From JACVRX01 sp963819885 (lineage in GTDB: Bacteria; Actinomycetota; Actinomycetes; Jiangellales; Jiangellaceae): a stretch of DNA of 64,000 bases. This document shows positions 36,926-43,831 of this stretch, in pieces. Within the stretch, counting starts at the first letter, position 1. Every line of letters starts with the position of its first letter. The position numbers and the translations under genes were made by a program. The stretch covers positions 14,810 to 78,809 of the forward strand of contig CAWFXV010000020.1 in NCBI GenBank assembly GCA_963819885.1, in the 5' to 3' direction. The notes under the pieces were generated by a model. That model was given only the letters and a program-made list of their open reading frames with translations. It did no database searches and had not been told where the DNA came from.

Positions 36926-37333
36926 TCAAGAATCAGGAGGCGTAGGACGAGCGGATGCTGAGCGTGGCACCAGTTCGATCGTCGCCGACCGCGCCTGCGG
37001 GGTTACGACGGAGCCGACGATGCTTGCGGCGTAACGGCGGTACTTGCTGCGGTACGCCGCGTCGATCTCGGCATTGATGTGGTGGTCGGCATCCACGAAG
37101 GTGACATCCTTGTCGACGCCGCCCGCCCGGATGTGGCCTTCGTGGCGCACCTGGGTGCCACGGAACCAGGGGCCGGCTGACCCCTTCACGGATCGGACGT
37201 ACAGGCTGTCACCATGGCGGACAACCCACATGGTCACCGGGTTTCGCAGCGTTCCGTCGCGTCGCCGTGACGCGAGCTGTAGCTCTTCTGCTGCCCCGAT
37301 CTTGGTGAGCTCGTCGCTCGTCCACCCGGTCAT
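36926..37333 (-). CDS. DUF2255-family protein
   Basis: Protein of 135 residues. The family features are the opening WTSDELTKIGAAEELQLASR, the segment TMWVVRHGDSLYVRSVKGS, GPWFRGTQVRHEGHIRAGG and HHINAEIDAAYRSKYRRYAA. The fold resembles the nitroreductase/split-barrel flavoprotein group (deazaflavin-dependent type), a comparison from memory. ATG with GGGAGG upstream. On the other side of its start lies a remnant of a zinc alcohol dehydrogenase gene, a partner often seen beside DUF2255 genes, which suggests that a former two-gene unit has been damaged here. Confidence 0.78.
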   Translation of the reverse strand: MTGWTSDELTKIGAAEELQLASRRRDGTLRNPVTMWVVRHGDSLYVRSVKGSAGPWFRGTQVRHEGHIRAGGVDKDVTFVDADHHINAEIDAAYRSKYRRYAASIVGSVVTPQARSATIELVPRSASARPTPPDS

Positions 37334-37437
37334 CGGCGGGCCTCCCTCGGCTGGAGTTTGTCGGTCAGGTATTCAATGGCATCAACAACGAAGCTGGGCA
37401 TGAAGCCCACATCGACCCTGCAGCACGGGAGTACAGC

Positions 37438-37548
37438 ATGCGAGGAGCCATACTTCATGCCCCGGGCGATGTGCGCTGTGAGGAGCGTCCAGATCCGGTG
37501 ATCACCGAGCCGACCGACGCCATCGTCCGCACCATCGCCGCCTGCCTC
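37438..37548 (+). pseudogene. N-terminal remnant of a zinc-dependent alcohol dehydrogenase
   Basis: ATG at 37438 with GGGAG upstream encodes MRGAILHAPGDVRCEERPDP followed by VITEPTDAIVRTIAACL, the well-known start of glutathione-independent zinc alcohol dehydrogenases. The next residues in an intact enzyme are the C-G-S-D zinc ligand region; here the frame instead reads LNGHGRRHFR and runs into the 3' end of the antiporter gene on the other strand. About 37 codons of a gene of roughly 350-400 remain; nothing else of it is in the window. Confidence 0.65.
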
Positions 37549-37568
37549 TTGAACGGTCACGGTCGGCG

Positions 37569-39131
37569 TCACTTCCGGGTGAAACCTGATGGCCAAAAGC
37601 GCCGTAGCCGACGCCGAAGCGGGATGTCGTCGCTGACCGGCCGTCCTCGCTCACCGAACCAGCCGGCGAGCCGGCCACTGCGGCTCACAGCCCGGATTCG
37701 GCGTTCCGTCGCGTCACGCAACCTGCGAGGCGCGACGACCAGCAGCTCGTCGCCGTGCTGAATTCTGGTCGTGGCAGCGGGCACGAAGCTCTTGTCCTTG
37801 CGGATGACGAGTGCGACAGCGACGTTGGGGGGCAGCCGGAGCTCACCTATTTCCACACCGTGCAGCTGCGACCGGGCAGGTACCCGAACCTGGATCAAAT
37901 CGGCGTGCAAGCGGTCCAGCGGCGCTGATTCCACGTCGGCATCGCTCGCCACCGCATCTCCGCCAACGCCAAGGAATCGGGCCAGCCACGGCAGCGGCGG
38001 TGCTTGGAGCAACGTGAACACCACGGCCACGATGAATACGACCGCGAACAGCCATGCGGCGTCCTCGGCCCCATCCGCCAGCGGGATGGTGGCAAGCACG
38101 ACCGGAATCGCCCCTCGGAGACCGGCCCACGACAGGAATATCCGCTCCTGAATGGCGAGGGCGAACGGCATCGTCGCCACGAACACGGAAATGGGGCGGG
38201 CGAACAGGGTGAGCACGAGTCCGGCGACGATCGCGGGGACGAACGCATCCGGCATGTTCGACGGCGAGGACAGCAGGCCGAGCATGACGAACAGGCCGAT
38301 CTGCGAGACCCAGGCCAAGCCCTCGGCAAACGACCGGGTCGCGGCCCGGTGCGGGAGCGCCGAGTTGCCCAGGACCAGCGCGGCGACGTAGACCGCCGCA
38401 AACCCGCTGGCATGGGCAACGGCCCCCGCCGCATAGGCCAGTACGGCCAACGTCATGACCAGCAACGGATAGAGACCGACGGAGGGCAACGCCACCCGGC
38501 GTACGACAGCGGCGCCCAACCAGCCGACCGCCAGCCCGATCGCGGTACCGGCGGCGAGCTCGTACCCGATGATCAGCGCGACTGCGCCGACTCCCTCCTC
38601 GGCGACCTGGCCCGCGCTGACCAGCGAGACCAGAACGACGGTCGGGGCATCGTTGAGCCCCGACTCCGCTTCCAGCGCGCCGGACAGTCGAGGCGCCAGC
38701 GGCACTCGACGCAGGGTCGAGAACACGGCGGCGGCGTCAGTAGGAGCAAACACGGCGCCCAGCAGCACGGCGAGGGTCCAGTCCAAGCCGAGCAGGTAAT
38801 GCCCGACCAGCGCCATGATCGTCGTGCTTATCGCCACCCCGATCGTGGCGAGGGAGAGCCCGACCGGAAATGACGACCGCACTTCCTCCCACCGGGTGCT
38901 CAGCCCACCTTCGGCCAGGATGACCACCAACGCGGCGAACGCCAGCACTTGCGCGAGCTCGGCGTCCTCGAACGGCACCCCGAGACCCGCCTCACCGATT
39001 GCGACGCCGATGAGCAGATAGATCACCAGGCTGGGCAGGCCCAGCCGGATGCTGAACCTGATTGCGACGACGGCGGCTACGAGGACCAGCGCGCCGACGA
39101 GCAGGAAGACGTTGAGCGAGTCGACATCCAC
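37569..39131 (-). CDS. NhaP2/CvrA-type potassium (sodium)/proton antiporter
   Basis: CPA1-family antiporter of 520 residues with about 12 membrane segments up to residue 375, then a cytoplasmic TrkA_C-like domain (about 395-480: IQVRVPARSQLHGVEIGELR, then HGDELLVVAPRRLRDATERR). Ion-site motifs include LLGAVFAPTDAAAVFSTLRR and GALEAESGLNDAPTVVLVSL (the ND pair), and FLSWAGLRGAIPVVLATIPL. The TrkA_C domain suggests regulation by nucleotide or second messenger binding. GTG start at 39131, from which it faces away from the F420-ligase-like gene across a 313-base intergenic region. Its 3' end has overrun the alcohol dehydrogenase remnant. Confidence 0.88.
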   Translation of the reverse strand: MDVDSLNVFLLVGALVLVAAVVAIRFSIRLGLPSLVIYLLIGVAIGEAGLGVPFEDAELAQVLAFAALVVILAEGGLSTRWEEVRSSFPVGLSLATIGVAISTTIMALVGHYLLGLDWTLAVLLGAVFAPTDAAAVFSTLRRVPLAPRLSGALEAESGLNDAPTVVLVSLVSAGQVAEEGVGAVALIIGYELAAGTAIGLAVGWLGAAVVRRVALPSVGLYPLLVMTLAVLAYAAGAVAHASGFAAVYVAALVLGNSALPHRAATRSFAEGLAWVSQIGLFVMLGLLSSPSNMPDAFVPAIVAGLVLTLFARPISVFVATMPFALAIQERIFLSWAGLRGAIPVVLATIPLADGAEDAAWLFAVVFIVAVVFTLLQAPPLPWLARFLGVGGDAVASDADVESAPLDRLHADLIQVRVPARSQLHGVEIGELRLPPNVAVALVIRKDKSFVPAATTRIQHGDELLVVAPRRLRDATERRIRAVSRSGRLAGWFGERGRPVSDDIPLRRRLRRFWPSGFTRK

Positions 39132-39444
39132 GCTCGCCCCTTCCGGTCGCGGGGAGGCGACGAGCCTAGCCGCCGATCACCAACGTCCCCCACGCCCGCG
39201 AACGACTTCAATGATCAAGATCGCGGCAAGACGCGATCTGGAGCCGGGTAGCGCGGATCTGGCCATCGACGTGCGGGTCCGGTGACGCACCTTCCTGGGG
39301 TGGCGCCGGTGGCGGTGCCGGTGCGACACGCCGAAAGCCCGAGTGGCGCAGCTTTCCCTCACTCCGTGCATCTAGTCGGCACACTGTTCACTCTAATCAC
39401 ACAAGTCACATCGATCACTCGGTCAACATCAGGCAGGAGTCAGC
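39132..39444. other. 313-bp divergent intergenic region
   Basis: Holds the promoters of the antiporter (-) and the F420-ligase-like gene (+). The half near 39380-39425 is clearly richer in A/T than the rest and contains four TCAC words at exact 9-base intervals. No gene, RNA or clear terminator was seen in it. Confidence 0.6.
39388..39423 (+). promoter_or_regulatory. four TCAC-N5 direct repeats, period 9
   Basis: TCAC starts at 39388, 39397, 39406 and 39415: TCACTCTAA, TCACACAAG, TCACATCGA, TCACTCGGT. The array ends 21 bases before the start codon of the next gene, over its likely promoter/leader. Possible binding site for a regulator that recognises tandem repeats; identity unknown. Confidence 0.4.
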
Positions 39445-40197
39445 ATGAGCATCGACGCTTCGGCCGTCCGGCACACCGAGGACCGCGTTGGCGCCTGGAG
39501 CCGCGTGCGCGTGAACGAGAGGGACTATCTGCGACTTCCTCTGCGCACCCGTTGGCTGACCACAGCCGACGAGCTCGTCCTGTCGCTGAAGGAGAGCCTC
39601 GGGTTGGCTCAACTCGGCGACACGGTCGCCGTGAGCGAAAAGGTGGTCGTGTTGCTCACCGGCAGGGCGCTCGACATCGAGACGATGCAGCCGGGCTGGC
39701 TGGCTCGCCGGCTGGCAGGTCACGTCCGCTGCCGCACCGATTCCAAGGGGCTGTCGGTCCCCGAGAAGATGGAGTACGTCGTCCGCACCATTGGCTCCAG
39801 ACGAGTGGTCACCGCGGCCATCGCCGGTGCCGTGACCCGGCCGTTGGGAATGCGAGGAACGTTCTATCGGCTGGCCGGATCGGTCGCGCGGGATATCGAC
39901 GGCGGGCGCCCACCATATGAGCATCTGCTGTTCCCGCCGTTGGATACGTCGGTCGCGCAGCAGATCTGCTTGGACCTGGAGCGAGCGCTGGGTATCGGGG
40001 TCAGCATCGTCGACCTCAACGACTTCGGCGGTTCGATCCGGGCGGTCTCCGACAAGTCACTTCCCGCGGCCACCCTCGCCGCAGTTCTCAACGACAACCC
40101 GATGGGTCAGCGCCTGCGGAGTACCCCATTCGTCATCGTCCGAGCGGCCGATTCTCACCCAGCTGTTCGCGTGCCGATGCAGGTCAACGCCGCCTGA
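39445..40197 (+). CDS. F420-0:gamma-glutamyl-ligase-like protein (CofE/FbiB family)
   Basis: Protein of 250 residues related to the ligases that add gamma-linked glutamates to coenzyme F420. The opening LPLRTRWLTTADELV with a following GDTVAVSEKVVVLLTGRALD corresponds to the PxxTR and GDxxxxSEKxV segments of that family; KGLSVPEKMEYVVRTIG, GMRGTFYRLAGSVARDIDGG and IVDLNDFGGSIRAVSD follow. It lacks the C-terminal nitroreductase domain of FbiB and stands apart from other F420 genes, so it may act on another substrate. ATG with AGGAG upstream. It overlaps the 3' end of the convergent murJ by 14 bases. Assignment is from memory of similar proteins. Confidence 0.6.
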   Translation: MSIDASAVRHTEDRVGAWSRVRVNERDYLRLPLRTRWLTTADELVLSLKESLGLAQLGDTVAVSEKVVVLLTGRALDIETMQPGWLARRLAGHVRCRTDSKGLSVPEKMEYVVRTIGSRRVVTAAIAGAVTRPLGMRGTFYRLAGSVARDIDGGRPPYEHLLFPPLDTSVAQQICLDLERALGIGVSIVDLNDFGGSIRAVSDKSLPAATLAAVLNDNPMGQRLRSTPFVIVRAADSHPAVRVPMQVNAA

Positions 40198-41743
40198 GCG
40201 TCACGACCTCCACTGCCTCGGCCAATAGCCGGCGCTCCGGCGCGCGCAGCAGATGCAGCACCGCGAGGAACACGGCTCCGACGACGAGTCCGACCGATGA
40301 CAGCAACAGCAAGTCGTCGCCGACCCCGGCGTCGAATACCGGGGAGAGGACCCGGTGCAGCACTGCACCGGCGGCGGTAGCGACGACCGTGGCGGCGAAT
40401 GTGCGGCCCACCATCGCCAGCGTTGACCGGTAGTCCACGACGCCATGACGGCGGCCCAGCAGCCAGGTGTTTGCGGCCGCGGCGAACACCAACGACAACG
40501 ACGTCGACGCGGCCAGCCCGGCGATGCCGAACGCCAGCCCCAAGCTCAGATCTCCGGCCACATTGATTGCCATAGCGACGACCGCCACGACGACCGGCCG
40601 GCGCGAGTCACCCAAGGCGTAAGAGGCCCGCACGACCAGTTCGCGCCAGCCCAGTGCCAGCAGGGCCGGTGCGTACCAGAGCACAGCGGTCGCAGTCCGT
40701 CGGGTGTCGGCCGGACCAAAGCTGCCGTGCTCGAAGACGAGTGCGACCAATGGCCCGGCACAGACCAGCAGGAACCCGCACGCCGGAAAGAGCACGGTGG
40801 CCACCGTGGCCAGTCCGCGCCCGACCAGTCGCCTCATTTCGATCAGGTCTCGGCCGCCGGCGGCCGCGCCGAACGCCGGGTACAACGCCACCAGCAAGGA
40901 CGCGACCAGGAGGGTCTCGCCGAGGCTGATCAGCCGCCAGGCATAACTGAGTGCGGAGATGGTTCCCTCGCCGACCATCGAGCCGACGGCCCGATCGACC
41001 AGCGTGTTGACGTTGCCCAGGGCACTGCCGAGCAGCAACGGAGGGACCAGCGTGGCGATCGCCCGGAAGCCGGGATCCTTCAGGTCAAACGACGCCCGCA
41101 GCCGCAGCCCCAGGGCCCGAAGCGGCACCAGCTGGCACACCAGCCGCGCCGCGGAGCCCGCCACGAACCCGACCGCAAGGGCCGAAACTCCCCAGCGCGG
41201 GCCGAGCAGAACCGCCGAACCGATCATGACCAGGTTGAAGGGAATTCCCTGCACACCGGCCCAGAAGAACCGCCGATGTGCCTCGGCTGCGGCAGCAAGC
41301 AGGTTGGTTCCAGCGATCAGCACGGTGGAGATGAGCACGACCCGAGTAAGACTCGCCGCCAGCTCGGCCTCCGCTCCCACGAATCCCGGCGCGAGTACGG
41401 TCACGACCGAGCTCGCCGCGAGTGCCATGACCAGCGATCCCAGGCCGAGCACGAGCAATGTCACGGTCAGCACGACCGACAGCGTGTGACCGGTCCGGTC
41501 CGACCCGCCGTCTTTGGCGTTCTGCGCAGCTAGGACCGGCACGGTTGCCTTCGCCATTGCGCCGGCGATCAGTGCCAGCACGAGATTCATCAGCCCCTGC
41601 GCCACCAGATACGCGTCGAGCTCCGCGCCGGCGCCGAAAACCCCGGCGATCACGACGTCGCGCAGAAAGCCGAGAATCGCGGACACCGCGGTCAGCCCCG
41701 TCACCAGCGCTGCCGCCTGAGCGATTCCGGACCGCGCCCTCAC
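40184..41743 (-). CDS. murJ: MurJ/MviN-type lipid II flippase
   Basis: Integral membrane protein of 519 residues with 14 predicted transmembrane helices, MOP exporter superfamily. Start region SGIAQAAALVTGLTAVSAIL then GFLRDVVIAGVFGAGAELDA is typical of MviN/MurJ, as are DRAVGSMVGEGTISALSYAW and the long helix-rich C-terminal half. The enzyme would move lipid II or a related lipid-linked glycan across the membrane. The GTG at 41743 has GGGAG upstream and lies 16 bases after the response-regulator stop, so it is the third gene of a kinase - regulator - flippase operon. The cytoplasmic kinase-like FHA tail of mycobacterial MviN is absent, so it may be a second, specialised flippase. Confidence 0.85.
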   Translation of the reverse strand: MRARSGIAQAAALVTGLTAVSAILGFLRDVVIAGVFGAGAELDAYLVAQGLMNLVLALIAGAMAKATVPVLAAQNAKDGGSDRTGHTLSVVLTVTLLVLGLGSLVMALAASSVVTVLAPGFVGAEAELAASLTRVVLISTVLIAGTNLLAAAAEAHRRFFWAGVQGIPFNLVMIGSAVLLGPRWGVSALAVGFVAGSAARLVCQLVPLRALGLRLRASFDLKDPGFRAIATLVPPLLLGSALGNVNTLVDRAVGSMVGEGTISALSYAWRLISLGETLLVASLLVALYPAFGAAAGGRDLIEMRRLVGRGLATVATVLFPACGFLLVCAGPLVALVFEHGSFGPADTRRTATAVLWYAPALLALGWRELVVRASYALGDSRRPVVVAVVAMAINVAGDLSLGLAFGIAGLAASTSLSLVFAAAANTWLLGRRHGVVDYRSTLAMVGRTFAATVVATAAGAVLHRVLSPVFDAGVGDDLLLLSSVGLVVGAVFLAVLHLLRAPERRLLAEAVEVVTLRRR

Positions 41744-41759
41744 CGCGTTGGCTCCCGGG

Positions 41760-42431
41760 TCATATGGCTCCGGGCTGGATCAGGCCGCTCTCATACGCGA
41801 ACACCACCACCTGGACCCGATCGGCCAGCCCCAGCTTGTTGAGCAGGTGGCTCACATGGGTCTTGACGCTGCTTTCGGCCAGGTGCAGCTCCTGGCCGAT
41901 CGCGGCGTTGGAGCAACCCCGAGCCACCAGCGCCAGCACCTGCTGCTCGCGGTTGGTCAGGCTTTGGACCAAGGCCGATCCCTCCGCGCCGGGTGCGGGT
42001 AGACGGTGCGCGTATCGGTCCAGCAGCCGCTTCGTGACGGCAGGCGCGAGCAGCGCATTGCCGGCTGCGACGACACGCACAGCGTGGACCAGTTCGTCGG
42101 CCGTTGCGTCCTTCAGCAGAAAGCCGCTGGCACCGGCACGCAAGGCCTCCACCACGTAGTCATCGAGATCGAATGTGGTGATGACGAGCACCTTGGCTGG
42201 TTCTTCGTCGGCGGTGGTCGTGAGGCGGCGGGTCGCCTCGACGCCGTCGAGATTGGGCATTCGGATGTCCATGACCACAACGTCCGGTCGAAGCTGTTCG
42301 GCCAGCGCGACGGCATGTTCGCCGTCGCCGGCCTCGGCAACGACCTCGATGTCGCCCTCGGCCTCCAAGTACATCCGCACAGCCGCTCGCATGAGGGGCT
42401 GATCGTCGGCAACCAACACCGAGATCGTCAC
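41760..42431 (-). CDS. NarL/LuxR-type response regulator
   Basis: Two-component response regulator of 223 residues. The receiver domain begins ISVLVADDQPLMRAAVRMYL, with the phosphorylatable aspartate in DVVVMDIRMPNLDGVEATRR and switch residues in VLVITTFDLDDYVVEALRAG. The LuxR-type HTH is LTNREQQVLALVARGCSNAA followed by SSVKTHVSHLLNKLGLADRV. The GTG overlaps the kinase stop by four bases (GTGA), so both proteins are coupled; the frame is open up to 42578 but the overlap fixes the start. Downstream is murJ in the same operon, hinting at a cell-envelope signal. Confidence 0.9.
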   Translation of the reverse strand: MTISVLVADDQPLMRAAVRMYLEAEGDIEVVAEAGDGEHAVALAEQLRPDVVVMDIRMPNLDGVEATRRLTTTADEEPAKVLVITTFDLDDYVVEALRAGASGFLLKDATADELVHAVRVVAAGNALLAPAVTKRLLDRYAHRLPAPGAEGSALVQSLTNREQQVLALVARGCSNAAIGQELHLAESSVKTHVSHLLNKLGLADRVQVVVFAYESGLIQPGAI

Positions 42432-43604
42432 GGCGCGCCGTTCACTGGCAGTTTCGCCTCGACCTGGAAACCGGTGCCGGCTTGCGGTCCCACGCTCAGC
42501 TCGCCGCCGAGGATCGCGGCTCGTTGTCTCATGCCGACCAGACCCTGGCCCGGCGTGGGGGCCGAGGCGCTGCCGCACCCGTCGTCGCGGATGCGGAGTT
42601 CGAGGACGTCTGGGCGATACGTCAGCTCCACCGAGGCCCGCGCTGAGCCCGCATGCTTGAGCGTGTTGGTCAGGGCCTCCTGCACGATGCGGTAGGCACT
42701 GAGCTCGACACCCGCCGGCAGCGTCCTCGGTTGTCCAGAGACCGTGAACTCGACGGGCAGCCCTGCCTGCTCGATCTGGTCGATGAGGTTCGGCAGCTCC
42801 GCCAGTCCCGGCTGCGGCGCTTTCGACCTGTCGTCTGTCCAGAGCACGCCAAGGAGCCGACGCATCTCGGTCAGCGCCTCCCGACCCAGGCGCTCGATGG
42901 AGAGCAGGACAGGGCGCGCCCGCTCCGGCTCGGTGTCGAAGACTCTGGATGCCGCGCTCGCTTGCGCAATCATGACGACGACACGATGCGCCACGATGTC
43001 ATGCAACTCGCGGGCGATGCGGGTCTGCTCCTGTCGCAATGCCGCCTGGGTCCGCTCCGCTTGCTCCCGGCTCAGTTGCGCCGCCTGATCGTCCAGCAGG
43101 GACGCCCGCGCACGGCTGAGCCGGATTCCGTAGCCCAGCAACCAGGCGGTGCCTACGGAGAGCAGGTAATCGATGAAGTCGTCGTCGAGCGGGCCTGGGT
43201 TGGCGACGAAAACGGCAACCGCACCGAATGCCAATACCGCCGCTGCCCCGCCTGAAATGGCCGGCCGACTGTTGGCGGCAACGGCATACAGTGCCATCAG
43301 CGGCGCGAACGCCAGTAATGGCGAGCCCGACTCGACCAGTTCGGAAACGATGAGAATGGCACCACTCACCACCAGCACTGGCAATGCCGGTGGCCGCCGC
43401 CAGATAAGCGACGAGAGACCGGCCAGCAGCAATGCGATCGCCGTCGCATTGGCAATATCGCAGTCCGATGGCCCCGGTGGGAATCTCGGGCCCTTCGAGC
43501 GTCCGGTAGATAAGCGTGGTCAATGCCAGCGCGGTCACCAGCGCGACGAGTATGCCGTCGGCGACCAGCGGGTTTCCCCGATGTGCCCGCGCCGCAATTC
43601 CCAC
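42428..43604 (-). pseudogene. DesK/NarX-type sensor histidine kinase gene with one frame break
   Basis: HisKA_3-type kinase. The catalytic part is intact: phosphoacceptor histidine in RIARELHDIVAHRVVVMI, N-box ALTNTLKHAG, G-box DDGCGSASAPTPGQGLVGM. The continuous frame has only a TTG at 43432 as a start and lacks the first membrane helix. That helix is found in another frame: GTG 43604 encodes VGIAARAHRGNPLVADGILV then ALVTALALTTLIYRTLEGPE. A TACTCT box six bases before GTG 43604 (leaderless promoter) shows this is the real start. Frames meet at a GGGG run (about 43472-43475, minus strand), so one extra G would explain it. It may be a true mutation, phase variation, or a sequence error. Confidence 0.7.
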
Positions 43605-43610
43605 GGACCG

Positions 43611-43616
43611 AGAGTA
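43611..43616 (-). promoter_or_regulatory. -10 box of the kinase-regulator-murJ operon (leaderless)
   Basis: On the minus strand TACTCT is followed by CGGTCC and GTG at 43604: TANNNT plus six bases. This placement is the main evidence that the kinase starts at 43604. Confidence 0.5.
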
Positions 43617-43831
43617 CGGCCCGGGAGGCCGATGACCAGGCAGGTAAGCCGCCGAGTCGGAGCTCAGTTGCCCAGTTCGGCAGCTCGACCATCGCCTGGA
43701 TGTGGATGGTGTCTCCTCCGAAAGTGGGAGTTGCGGACCGCATCGCCCGGGGGATGACACCGGGTTCCTGAGCAGCGGAGACTGGAAACGCCTCAACCGG
43801 GGAGAGGCGGCCGGATACGGGGGTGCCGACG

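Noticed and set aside
37330..37596. Minus-strand frame overlapping the DUF2255 start (ends MPSFVVDAIEYLTDKLQPREAR)
   Set aside because: The ATGA overlap with DUF2255 is attractive, but the frame lies opposite the dehydrogenase remnant and antiporter end and no family is recognisable; at most the last 23 codons could be a gene remnant.
38004..38873. Long plus-strand frame opposite the antiporter gene
   Set aside because: Composition is an antisense shadow (rich in R, G, H, Q) with no conserved motif, while the minus strand encodes a clear transporter.
39388..39423. PhoP-type (PHO box) site
   Set aside because: The TCAC spacing is 9 bases, whereas PHO boxes and PhoP direct repeats have an 11-base period.
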